Positions 1 to 10,499 of a stretch of 64,000 nt of DNA are shown here, one piece after another (the stretch's first letter is position 1; every line of letters begins with the position of its first letter). The stretch comes from Silurus meridionalis (Eukaryota > Chordata > Actinopteri > Siluriformes > Siluridae): NCBI RefSeq assembly GCF_014805685.1, contig NC_060892.1, forward strand, positions 23,376,400 through 23,440,399, written 5' to 3'. The translations under genes and the position numbers were made by a program. The notes beneath the pieces are model-generated. The model saw only the letters and a program-made list of their open reading frames with translations, had not been told where the DNA came from and did not search any database.

Positions 1-114
1 ACTTATAGCAGCAATAAGCGACAATATAATACTGAATATCGATTCAACATATCATCATGGGGAAAGTATGAACAAGACAAAATACGGACAAAGAGTTTTC
101 CATCGACTTGAACT

Positions 115-256
115 AGACGACCCGAACCTGCTCCGGCATCAAGTGAGCTCCATGAAGATATGCTTTACAGGGGTTAGAGTGGAACATCTTGAGAGCTCTG
201 ACCTTATGACCTGACTTTGGGAAGACTTGGAAAACCCACCCCAAACCTCCTCACCT
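115..256 (+). mobile_element. Tc1/mariner-derived MITE fragment
   Basis: The internal block cgaacctgctccggcatcaa ... tccatgaagatatgctttac ... gagctctgacc ... cctcctcacctg matches the interior of the dispersed element seen best at 52125-52420. Neither end is preserved. Confidence 0.5.
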
Positions 257-1148
257 GAAAATCTTTAGTCTATATAGAATATGTATTATGAATAGAAATA
301 CAGTACAGTTTTTGTGTGTGTGTGTGTGTGTTTTTAACCAGAATAAAGTGTGTGTATTAGGACCGTGTTCCTGCAAAGAGGGAAGAAGAAAAAAATGCGT
401 GCAACTTTTTGAACTGATAATCGAAGAACAGCTTGCTGTCACTAAATGAAAAACAAAGAAACGGCACAAACAAGTTTGAAGAAGAAGAAGAAGAGGAACA
501 GAAAATTCTAGACCCCAGCAGCTTCTTCATTTCAGCTTCTTTATATCTGCATTGAATCGACATAACTGAAATTTGGTTGCAATAATAACAATAATAATCA
601 TACAAATAAATTAACATAATACTAGTAGGCGATCTAAACACAACAATTGACTAAATTCCTTAATAAAACGAAATGATTCTGCACAAAATATGAATATATT
701 AATATTCCTATTGATATAATATATATGAGAAAACAATTATTCAAAATGTACACAATATTAAACTTGTGCGTTCACTGATCGTGTCTATGATCGTCGTATA
801 TCATGAAAAATTGGAAAATCGCAAAAAAAAAAAAAACAGTTTTAGTTTGGTTTTTATAAATTATAGAAACGTTAAAAAATTCTTAAATCAAACCAGTAAA
901 ACATAAAATTTCTGTTAACCTAAATACCAGTTTCTGTTTTTTTTTTTTTTTTTAACGAGTTGGAAAAGAGTGAAGCTCTTCTGTTTTTAATAAATGTTCA
1001 ATTGGATAAACTGCTATTTTTTAGTTGTAACTATGTTATTTCAAGGAATCTGGTAAAACAAAACAACAACAAAAAAAGCACAGTCTAGACAAACAGTCTA
1101 GTATTAGCCGTGCCTATTTTCCTATTTGCATAGCGTTGTCGCTCACTG

Positions 1149-1432
1149 TATGGACAAAACCATTAAACACCTTCGGGATAAATCGGAATGCTGACTACAT
1201 CCCAGGCCTCCTCATCTCACCTACATCAGTACCTGACTTTACTAACGCCCTTGGTGTCTGAATGAGCACAAATCTCTGCATGCACACTCCAAAATTCTCA
1301 AATTCTTCCCAGAAGAGTGGAGTTTATTATAAGTGCAAACTGGGAGTAAATATTGAATGCGATGCTCTAAAAAAAGCACATCATATACTTATGACTGGGT
1401 GTCCACAAACTTTTGTCAATACAGTGTATACC
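1149..1432 (+). mobile_element. Tc1/mariner-derived MITE, 3' half
   Basis: Contains atggacaaaa next to the downstream half: acctacatcagtacctgact, tctgaatgagcacaaatctc, cttcccagaagagtggagtt, and the terminal gtgtccacaaacttttgtca. The 5' half is mostly deleted. Confidence 0.6.
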
Positions 1433-1876
1433 AATGTATTAATAGTAACTATTAACACTACCATAATCTGATTATGTACAAATTTGCCTTCTAAAACAAA
1501 TTTCTCATCTTATGCAGATGAAAGAGTTGCACTTGACAGAATTCCAGTAACAAAACAAAACAAAACAAAACAAACCCACTGACCCTCATTACTGGCAGGA
1601 TCAGATCTGATCAGTGATGTCCTGCGGCCCGAGTGTGAAAGCAGAGGGGACGGAATCGAGGCCGATTTAGTGGGCTTGGCAAAACATCACTGAGCCTCAC
1701 ACACAAACACACGCACGCATACACGTGAACACAAGGACATGTGCACACACAAACAAATGATACATGCACACACACAGACCCAAAGATACAAAAGACACAC
1801 TGATACCAACCCAAACACAACCAGATACAGAGACACACACAAACACCCAGAGACGCAAGATATCAACATACAATAT

Positions 1877-1879
<3 letters not shown>

Positions 1880-1944
<65 letters not shown>
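1880..1944. repeat. (CA)n microsatellite
   Basis: About 32 CA units preceded by a degenerate CA-rich stretch from 1697. It generates spurious Thr-His and Cys-Val open frames on both strands. Confidence 0.95.
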
Positions 1945-1946
<2 letters not shown>

Positions 1947-2182
1947 CCGACTTGCATCCTGTTAGAATCTCTGACGACGTCATGCTATTATATTACCGAG
2001 TAATAACTTGGAAGGTTGGAGCTGGTTGCTCATACAACCAGGTTCAATGCACAACATTTCTTTAAAACTGCAATTGTAGAAAAACGTCAATTAGGACCGT
2101 AACTGTAAACATTCGATCCTACAGCAACAGAAGGGTTGTTCAGAAAACAGAACCGAGTCACGCAACAAAAAAAACGCCTTTT

Positions 2183-2340
2183 GGCTACGTCCACACAGTT
2201 GCGTGTTTGTCTCTCCGGTTCTGGTCTTCTGTCTGCATGGAGACGCCGTTTTCGGTCGCCGGAAACGTATCTTTCAGAAACATGCCGTTGCAGTTTGGAC
2301 TGGGAAAATGAACGTGCGGTAAATGTCTAAAATGTGTGAA
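2183..2340. mobile_element. partial copy of the ACGTCYACAC repeat family
   Basis: It begins ggctacgtccacacagttgc and carries tctccggttctggtcttctg and acgccgttttcggtcgccgg. These resemble the ends and interior of the element at 57392. The opposite end is not recognisable. It lies just downstream of exon e16's donor, in what is probably an intron. Confidence 0.4.
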
Positions 2341-2457
2341 TGAACCCAGAGACGGCCGCGATCGAGAAATGGCATAGTTCCGGTGCACAAATGGGTCAAA
2401 AGGTCTGTTCTTGGCCGTGTGGGTGTTTGAATGTGTGTGTAGCCTCTCCAGACTCAC

Positions 2458-2544
2458 CCTTCTCTTTTGAAGCCTCCTTGGAGAGAGGCTTTTAGTGCTG
2501 GTGGGAGAACCTGCAGAGTACACCCCAGCCTCCTCCTCAGCGTC
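2458..2544 (-). CDS. dennd1b: dennd1b exon e16, start of the disordered tail (last exon recognised)
   Basis: Eighty-seven nt (29 codons, phase 0 at both ends) encode DAEEEAGVYSAGSPTSTKSL then SPRRLQKRR. The acceptor is ttccgtag and the donor GTGAGT. The composition (acidic start, Ser/Thr/Pro, basic end) fits the rapidly evolving C-terminal tail of DENND1 proteins. I cannot align it residue by residue with a mammalian sequence, so the call rests on order, phase and splice sites. Later exons should lie below position 1 or were not recognisable. Confidence 0.65.
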
Positions 2545-2887
2545 CTACGGAAAAAAAGCAGGATGAGACAGACGGCCAGAGGAATGCAGACAGGCAAAAG
2601 ATTTTGTTCCTAATGATCAATATTACAAAAAAAATCAATAAAAAATGCCATTTTCATGTTCCACCCTGGGAAGCTCCAAAATATGCTAATTTTTGGCAGA
2701 AGCTCTTTTTCCATGCACACACACACACACACACACACCATATTTGCCGTTATCTAAAATTGCCCTCTTGTTGAGACACCAATGAGCAACCGATTGGAAC
2801 ACAATCAAAAAAATCCCGTATATTAGTATAAATTACACAATATTCCATATTTTATGAGTTGAAGTTCAGACAGAAGCCGAACCTCAC

Positions 2888-2944
2888 CTTAAGTCGTATC
2901 CGGTCCTTCACGCCGCGGAAACCTTTTTTTGCATGAACTTTCGC
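2888..2944 (-). CDS. dennd1b: dennd1b exon e15, basic linker
   Basis: Fifty-seven nt (19 codons, phase 0 at both ends) encode AKVHAKKGFRGVKDRIRLK, aligning with the FAK.HAK.G.KEVK..LK segment that follows the DENN module. It is strongly basic, as in the family. The acceptor is ctgaaag and the donor GTGAGG; both are weaker than average, but frame, similarity and order support the exon. Confidence 0.82.
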
Positions 2945-3101
2945 CTTTCAGAAAAAATAAATAAATAATACAGTGGAATGCATTAAAAATCAACTATATT
3001 CTAAACTACAAGGTGCAAAGAAAACCTGCAACAGCTGACATGATTAAATGCAAAGTTTTAGGGTTAGTACTGAAAAGAGAATTTGGACAATGCAAACTTA
3101 C

Positions 3102-3149
3102 AATCCTATAAGCAGATTTCACAGCTGGGCTCGCCTTCGTCACACCTCT
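3102..3149 (-). CDS. dennd1b: dennd1b exon e14, post-DENN basic linker
   Basis: Forty-eight nt (16 codons, phase 0 at both ends) encode RGVTKASPAVKSAYRI, equivalent to the TKA.PAV..AYKF part of DENND1B. The acceptor is cctacacag and the donor GTAAGT. Joined to e13, about seven residues of the usual KGGALFNTA linker are absent. They may be deleted in this lineage, sit in an exon I missed, or be lost in this assembly. The 1.5-kb intron before it is dominated by a CT/GA minisatellite. Confidence 0.82.
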
Positions 3150-3263
3150 CTGTGTAGGGACAAATATATAGCATTTATCAATTCAGGGGAAAATAGTTAG
3201 AAATTTGGTGTTGAAGAAATATTTTGATGAAGTTTGATGGTGTATATCCATTTTATCCACCGA

Positions 3264-4058
3264 GCTCTCTCTCTCTATCTCCCATTCTGTTCTCTCTTTC
3301 TCATTTTCTCAAGTTTCCTCAAGTTTCTCAATCCCTTCATCTTACTGACTCCATTCTCTCTCACTCCATCTCATTCTCTCCGTCTCTCACTCCACTACTT
3401 TCTCTCTCAATCCATCTTTTCAGTCTCCCAGTCTGTTTTCTCTTTTAGTTTCTGATTCCATTCTCTCTCAGTCATTTCTCACTCCATCCCATTGTCTTTG
3501 TCTCTCACTCCGTCCCATTCTCTCATTCTCTCACTCCGTCCCATTCTCTCATTTTCTCACTCCGTCCCATTCTCTCAATCCATCCCATTTTCTCACTCCA
3601 TCCCATTCTCTCAGGCTCTCACTCTATCCCATTCTCTCTCTGTCTTTCTCACTCCATCCCATTCTCTCAGTCTCTCTCATCCCATTCTCTCAGTTTCTTA
3701 CTCCATCCCATTCTCTCTTTTTTACTTCATTTCATTCTCTCAGTCGCTCTCTCCATCCCTCAGTCTCTCTTAATTAATTCCGTTCTCTTTCATTTTTTCA
3801 GTTTCTCACTCCATTCACGCTAGCTTTATCCCATTCTTTACAAGTCTCTCACTCCATCCCATTCTCTCTCTCTCTCTCTCTCATTTTCTCTCTCTCTCTC
3901 TCAATGCTTTCTCAGTCTCTCTTACTCTAGCCCAGTCTCTTACTTCATCCCATTCTTTCTTGGTCTCCATCATTTCCTCTCATTCTGTCTCACGCCTTCC
4001 AATTCTCTCGGTCTCTCACTCCATCCCATTCTCTCTCTCTCTCACTCTCTCTTACCCA
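3264..4058. repeat. CT-rich minisatellite (GA-rich in the dennd1b transcript)
   Basis: Roughly 800 bp of irregular units close to CCATCCCATTCTCTCAGTCT plus CTCACT, with pure CT runs (3863-3902). Almost no purine runs occur on the plus strand. It lies in the intron between e13 and e14, ending about 115 nt upstream of the e14 acceptor in transcript orientation. Confidence 0.85.
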
Positions 4059-4268
4059 AGAATAAGCCTACTGTTGGCGCAGGAGCAGGTCACATGCTTA
4101 AAACGTCTAACATTTTCTAGAATGTCACGGAGTTTAGTTATCGAGTCTCGACCTGCGGGTCAGAGGTGAAGACGCTTTTATAGATTTGTGTCAGTCAAGA
4201 GACGTGAACTTTATACGAAACCTTTTGAAACTGGCACTCCGAAGAATTAATTCGGCATAACAGGAAGG

Positions 4269-4308
<40 letters not shown>

Positions 4309-4672
4309 GACAGAAAGAGACAGAGAGGGAAAGAAAGGAGAGCAAGCATATGGATAGGGAGGCTTCTCTCTTTTGTTCAGTCTATTGAGTAATGCCTGTG
4401 TTTCCTGCCAGAATCCATGTGTCATCTCAGATGACTGGCTGTCATATCACATCAGTGTCGTCTCTACATCTCAACTGCTCTGCCTCTGTTTTGTTTTGTT
4501 TTGTTTTTTTTTTTGCCTTTGCTATGGCAAGGCTGGCCGACTTTTTATAGTTTTGCGCGCTTCAAAAAACAACTGGAAGCGTGTAATCATCGCGCACCGG
4601 CGAGACGAGAATCCCTTTCAGGTGAAAACGAATATTCATCTAAACGAAACGACTTTGTGCGCGCCTGCTTAC

Positions 4673-4713
4673 CTTCACAGTATGCATCCACTGTTGGTAA
4701 GATCTAGAATTAC
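4673..4713 (-). CDS. dennd1b: dennd1b exon e13, 41-nt microexon
   Basis: Forty-one nt complete a Ser codon and encode NSRSYQQWMHTVK, matching the N.RSYQQW.HTVK stretch of DENND1B after the dDENN domain. The acceptor is tccacag and the donor GTAAGC. On the transcribed strand a run of 23 T (plus-strand A at 4723-4745) lies 10 nt from the acceptor and is effectively its polypyrimidine tract. Both phases fit e12 and e14. It is not a multiple of three, so skipping would shift the frame. Confidence 0.88.
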
Positions 4714-4815
4714 CTGTGGAATAAAAAAAAAAAAAAAAAAAAAAAGCATAAATTGTATAAAAAACATTTACACAATTTATTTCTAATAAATTACAAGGAT
4801 TTTTTTCAGGTCATT

Positions 4816-4818
<3 letters not shown>

Positions 4819-4875
<57 letters not shown>
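4819..4875. repeat. (AT)n microsatellite
   Basis: About 28 AT units, about 105 nt from the acceptor of microexon e13, in the intron between e12 and e13. Confidence 0.95.
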
Positions 4876-4877
<2 letters not shown>

Positions 4878-5451
4878 GGGTGCACATGTTTGTTTAAAAA
4901 CTCGGGTATTTGTTCTGCGCGTGTCTTCGCCAACCGTTTCGTGTCTATGTGGATTCCTTTTGCGTTTTATGTCCGGCTTGGAGAATTTCTCTCGAAAGGA
5001 GAAAATCCTGATGATTCCACATATCAAGGGAGCGAATGAATTCATTTATGAATAAATATATCTAACGAATAAACCATAAACAATCGAATAACTATATTGT
5101 GTGCATATTAAATGAAGACATTTGTTAAAGCATTCCGAAACGAGTAGAACAGGTAAGTAGAACATATCGTTAGAAAATTTTATATTAAATTGGAAAACGC
5201 GCACACAAACATCTGTATTGCCCAAATGGGATCTAACAAATGTTAATAATAAAAAAATTTATTAAATCAAATTTTGTGCCTATTTAATCGATTACTTAAT
5301 TAAATCATTTTAATAAAAACAAATGTGTATTAAATTAAATTAATTAATTTCTTTCATTATATTTTGATATAATCAATTCTTTATTTGAAGCCAAGCAGGA
5401 TTTGTATTCAAAATTGGTTAAAAATGTAAACGGTTGATGTTCATAAACCCC

Positions 5452-5487
<36 letters not shown>

Positions 5488-5590
5488 CGTGTGTGTCATT
5501 TTATAACCATTCACATACCGTTCTCAGTCAACCTGCAGGGCTATTTCCAAACATAAAGGTGGGAGAAAAATAAAATAAAATCTCACTCAC

Positions 5591-5681
5591 TTCCACAAAA
5601 GCCCCCCTCTGTGATCTCTTCCTCAAAGACGTCTGTGAAACCCCTTCCTTCATTTAATTTGGCCAGTCTGCCATCAATGAA
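5591..5681 (-). CDS. dennd1b: dennd1b exon e12, dDENN end
   Basis: This exon of 91 nt encodes FIDGRLAKLNEGRGFTDVFE then EEITEGGFCG, plus one base of the next codon. FIDGRLAKLN.GRGF.DVFEEEI..GGFCG closely follows DENND1B. The acceptor is gttgcag and the donor GTGAGT. Its phase (1 nt carried over) matches only the microexon e13 downstream. Confidence 0.94.
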
Positions 5682-5735
5682 CTGCAACATAAATCACAGT
5701 ATCGCGGGTTATTAAAGAAAGAGCGAGAGAGTGTG

Positions 5736-5767
<32 letters not shown>

Positions 5768-6225
5768 CCGGATATATTGGCTAAACGGTGTTCGTGTAAT
5801 TTGGATCAGATGGGAGGATTAGCATGGCAGGCAGGCTTGTAGTGTGTGTGTGCAATGCTTTTTCTGAGGGGAAATGGAACTTCCTGAAACTTGTCACAAA
5901 GAGGTCGTAAAACAGCAACCAATAAATTTGGCCCGTTAGAAGCACAACAGCGATGGGCTTAGACCGAGGGGGGGGAGAGGACCCCCTCAAAAAAAAAAAA
6001 TAATAATAAAAAATTTACAATACTGACACTGGGCCTCTTATTTTATTTTTCAAACAGGACATGAACAGATTTATTCAAAGCAGCATTTATGCAAGCAATG
6101 AAGCAGTCATGTAAATCCTGCAATCCAAAGAAACATTCGGTTAGATTTATTCGTTACAATTAATAGCGTTTGACTTGCTGCACTTTTATAGATGGATTAT
6201 GCTGTCAAGTTCAAATACGCTATAC

Positions 6226-6440
6226 GGACTAAAGTATTGGGACGCCGGACTTTATCCAGCCATGTGTGGCTGACAAACTGTTACCACAAGGTTTAGAGGC
6301 ACACAATTGTATAGGATGTCTTTGGGTGCGGAAGGAGGAATTTTATTAGGATTAGGAGACCAGAAACGAGGCCAGAAAGACGCTGTGAACCAAGCCAGGT
6401 CCATGTAGATATGACCGTGAAGAATGACCACAAATATCGA
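6226..6440 (+). mobile_element. Tc1/mariner-derived MITE, 5' end
   Basis: Starts with the terminal repeat ggactaaagtattgggacgc, followed by the family's caaactgttaccacaaggtt and cacacaattgtataggatgt. The later sequence diverges. Confidence 0.5.
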
Positions 6441-7289
6441 CAAGATAGGAGCCTATTATCAAAATCAGGATCGTATTTATTGCCATGGGCTGTATTTATG
6501 ACAGATGTGGATTATAAATAATAAATAAAAGATAAAAACATTAACTATACAGTTTGTGAAGGGCATGTATAGTGAGGCATCGCAATGATCATTTTTCCTG
6601 AATCAAGTCCGAGGTGCAGGGTTGCAATATAGTGATCCTTGTTGATTGTGTTCATGCAGCACATATGAAATGATTGTAAAAGCAAATAGGGACTGGAATG
6701 GCATGTTGAGAAATCCGTCCAACCCCAGCCATTTACTGTGCATGGCATTAACTTAAGAAACACTAAATATATAAAAGAAAAAAAAAATCAGCATAATTCC
6801 ATAAAAAGGAAGACTGCTGTATATAGAGAAAGACTGCGACGTGACATCCCGGTTATGACACTGAGGAAAACACTTTCGGAGTCGGCGCTGAGTGACCGAT
6901 AAGTGGTCGATCTGGAACGTCTCAAACCGTATACTCCCTCGTTTTTCTGTGGGCCGGAGTCGAATTCCTTACGGACACGCACCCTCCTGCTTTTTTCCGA
7001 CGCGGCGTCGGGGAGGGAAGCATTGCTGCGCGGGAGACTTCCGGCGTAGAGTCGGCAAAATACTTTGAATGTAATTAAGTCGATAAATAACCTATTCGTT
7101 AAATTTACTGTTTGTTGTTCTGAATGAAACTCGGGTAGAGCTTTTCATTTCAACAGTACACCCCCTAACGGTGCACATCTTTGTGGAGATACAATTTTAA
7201 TTCTCAAATCGTTTCTTTCTCTTTGCCATGAAGTGCCATGTTGAACAGTGGTCCAGTGGTCAGTATGAGAGAATTGGACTCAAAGCACA

Positions 7290-7432
7290 TGAACGCGATA
7301 AAAAAGACACCATGTACAGCTGTTATCACTTGGGGTGCACTCACTTTTGTTGCCAGCTATTCAGACAATAATGGCTGTATGTTTAAGTTATTTTTAGTGA
7401 ATCTGTACTGCTATACAGCTGCACATTGACTA
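7290..7432 (+). mobile_element. fragment of another fish Tc1-like element
   Basis: The sequence ggggtgcactcacttttgtt followed by gccagctattcagacaataa and tggctgtatgtttaagttat matches a dispersed fish DNA-transposon end that I recall as typically reading GGGGTGTACTCACTTTTGTTGC. Only one end is seen. Confidence 0.5.
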
Positions 7433-8730
7433 TACAATATTTATATTATTATTTAACAATGTCTGGAGGGATTCTGAAGAGGTATATTCTGTTTTAATTT
7501 AATCCTGTAAATGCTTTGTTTTTTCACACTTTTTTTTTCAATGCATTGATGTTGCGGCAATTTAGTCGATTTCATTTGATCTGCTGACGTGGGAAATGCT
7601 GTCTAAAGTGTGGCCTTTCTACAGTTAATTATTTGTCTTTTTTTTTTTTTTTTTTTTTTTAGGATTATTGATGCATGTTAAATATACATTTCTTCCCACA
7701 TTTTCTTTGTGTGATGGTCCGCACAACGTGGCTGTAAAATGTTATAAAAAAAACTTTTTATGAACGTTTATTGACTTTAAAAAGATGAAACGGCATCGTC
7801 AGTTTCTCTTGACAGGCAGTTTTTTTCCCCGCCCCATTCATTCCATTTCGCACACTCTTTAACACAAGGAAAAAGAATATTACCACTCTGTATTAGAGGT
7901 CAACTAAATCATCGATAGTTGATGACTGGAACTATCAGCAAAAATCAATACAGATAGTTTTTCCGGGTTGCTTTATACAGTACGAGAGCGGCCTCTAGAT
8001 GCGTATAACTAATGCCACGTGCTGTTTATATGAAGGGTCGTTTTTTACATTCATTTTGGAACTATTTTTATTTATTTGGAATGTATATTTTTTGTTTCAG
8101 TTGAAATGTCTAATTTTCCTCAGTATTTCTAATAGAATTAATATATTCATATATCATTTAGCACATTTTCATGATTTAGTAGATCCTTTCCTTTGTTTCC
8201 AGTACTATTTTACGTGAATTATGTTTTTTTTTGTCGTTTTTTTTAAATCCAGTATCCACGGTTGATTAATCGGTCGTCAGCAAGTACGATCCAACTTAGC
8301 TACCGCTAAAATCTACAATGGGTCGACCTCTACTCTGTACCCCATCCACAACGCACAGAAGCATTAGCGTTAAATCCACTTATGTGTCTAGTGCTCATGC
8401 TGGCTTCTGCCTCTTTTCACCTCACGAGTCAACACAAATGAAAATAGATGCCTAAAATCTTGCTGCTGGATCACGTTAAAGCCGAGACGTGTGTCTGGCA
8501 AAGACGAGTTGTTACGGTGCAATCGTTATAGTTTTGGCAGCGAATAGTGAAATAATATTTTGTGCAGTGGCTGCGATCAGGGAAGCATCAGTAATTAATG
8601 TTATAGACCATAGAGAGACAGAAAGACAGGAAATTGTGCTAGTTGTGGAAACTAGAGCTGTGTGTGTGTATTGAGAGTGTAGGAGTGCAGTACACGTTCT
8701 AGCAGGCAGTGCGAACAAGAAACTGCGGAT

Positions 8731-8731
<1 letters not shown>

Positions 8732-8770
<39 letters not shown>
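8732..8770. repeat. (GT)n microsatellite
   Basis: About 19 GT units followed by a short GA tract. Confidence 0.95.
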
Positions 8771-8779
<9 letters not shown>

Positions 8780-10397
8780 AAACATTCAGAAGAGGAGTGT
8801 GGAGGGTCGCCGACAGAAAGCAGGTCATGGATGACAGGCTTCCCTGGCTTTCTCTTGGCAAATAGCCGACGCTCCTTTTCTCATCGTCGATGTCGTTAGT
8901 TGGCGGAACAGGAAATGAGATAAGGAGGAAAAAAGCGGACGTTTCGATGTCTTCGAACCACCGGGCAGTTATGAGGAAGCAGCGTTGACTAGGGGTGTGT
9001 GATATTGACCAAATATGATATCTCGCTATTTTTTATTGTCATTTCTTTTTTAGACACTACCATGGACAGCTGACATCTTTGACAATCTGTGTGGTGGTCA
9101 GTTCACAGCAGTGACACAGATGAATCTTTTCCAATACATTTAAATAGATTTCTATGGGAATTTCGGACCTTAATTAAAGTAATACATTTTCCCAAATCAT
9201 CTTTTGAGTCAAATTCATACATATAATCACTCATTTTGAATAATAAGTCTTTTTGGCTATAAATGAAATCAGCATTGACAAAATTCATCTTTGTGAAGCT
9301 GAGGAAAAAACCGAAGCTGCATCTGAAGTGGATGTATTTACACACTGTTTAATGCAGCTTACAGAGACATGGGATGCTTTAACCTGCAGTAAAAAAAGGC
9401 ATAAATAAATGATGTTTGGTATATTTTAAACATTAAACAATGAATATTCCAATATTTGAGATGATAAAAAAATATATATATACATTCAATGGGAGATGAA
9501 AGTGTGCCACTGCTAATAGGTGAGTCACTGTGATTCAACCGAATCATTTCAACAAATGATTCATTCATTCATTCAGGAATGAAATGCCATCACGTCGTAG
9601 CTCATTTTTTCGTAGACATTACATCGCACACATCTACATCGTAGACATTTTTTAAGTCCTTTTTAAGACCATTAACACTGGAATTTAAGAACTATATCTC
9701 ACGCCATCGAGAAAACACACAAATACGTTGTTAGAATTAACCGAGTCATAAATTCCTTCTTTTCTAAACTTGCACTTCCCAAAAGCTAAAAAAAAAAAAT
9801 AGAATCCGTTTTACACCCGTGGTACAATCCAAGAGAGCTTCGTGCCTATAACAGAAAGCTGATTGGCTGTTGCACGTTGGTCTCGTTTGTAGTCGCACAA
9901 TACAGGCGAAATATATTTGGACCGGTGAAAGAAAGAAACCACAGAAACAAAAACATTCTTAAAAAATAAAATAAAAATACAAAATCATAAATAAAAAATT
10001 AAAAAAATTAAAAAAGTGCTGCACAGCATTTCATAATTGATCCCTGTTCAAAATGATTTAAGACCTAGAATACTTTTTAAAGCCTAAAATTTAGATTTAG
10101 TTCCTCTTTTAAATTTTCGTTTAGACTTGATGTAACCAACAATTACGATCTTATCGCAGATTATTTATACTGATATTGCATATACAAACTTTGTGCACTG
10201 ACGATGGAAACGCTTGATGAAAGAGAAGAGAAACGGTGTATCGATTCCTCTGTATGTCTGCACATATGATGGCATTGACTAATGAAAAACCTTGAACTAT
10301 GTGTAAACGTCTACCAGAACCCGGACCAAAATCTCTCCGCTGTTGATACTAAAGCTGTTGAGGAGCCCAAAACGTTTGTTCGAAACTCACGTCATAC

Positions 10398-10499
10398 CTG
10401 CTTGAAGAGTTGCAGGTTCACAGCCATCTCAAGGAAAGTCTTCATGGAGGTGGAACGGTGTGCCACGAAGCTCTCATCGCAGAAGGTGATTGGCTCTCC
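10398..10499 (-). CDS. dennd1b: dennd1b exon e11, dDENN
   Basis: This 102-nt exon (34 codons, phase 0 at both ends) encodes GEPITFCDESFVAHRSTSMK then TFLEMAVNLQLFKQ. GEPITFC.E.FV.HRS..M..FL..A..LQLFKQ belongs to the downstream DENN lobe. The acceptor is cttttcag and the donor GTATGA, a weaker donor than most in the gene. Confidence 0.94.

Larger units (their letters stand above)
1..2457. other. sequence after exon e16: repeats, no exon confirmed
   Basis: Holds MITE fragments (115-256, 1149-1432), AT-rich sequence with A and T runs (818-952), a CA-rich block (1697-1944) and a partial MITE at 2183-2340. Probably intron of dennd1b leading to tail exons outside the window. A Ser/Pro-rich minus-strand stretch near 1575-1680 was considered and not accepted. 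Confidence 0.6.
5682..10397. other. intron e11-e12
   Basis: Contains a MITE 5' end (6226-6440), a Tc1-like fragment (7290-7432), homopolymer T/A runs, a (GT)n tract (8732-8770) and AT-rich unique sequence. No exon or RNA gene seen. Confidence 0.7.

Noticed and set aside
1575..1690. Minus-strand Ser/Pro-rich stretch (AKPTKSASIPSPLLSHSG...) that could be a dennd1b tail exon
   Set aside because: The acceptor candidate lies in GT-repeat sequence, no donor in the right place, and no match to a remembered tail sequence. Too weak to list as an exon.
1611..2065. Open frames on both strands (Cys-Val and Thr-His repeats) around the CA tract
   Set aside because: They are translations of the (CA)n microsatellite; no codon structure outside it.
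3195..3240. Minus-strand YFFNTK near e14 as the missing GALFNTA linker
   Set aside because: Only NT and one F agree, and there is no donor after it; the words could easily be chance.
3224..3773. Plus-strand Ser/Leu/His-rich frames
   Set aside because: Translation of the CT minisatellite in three frames.
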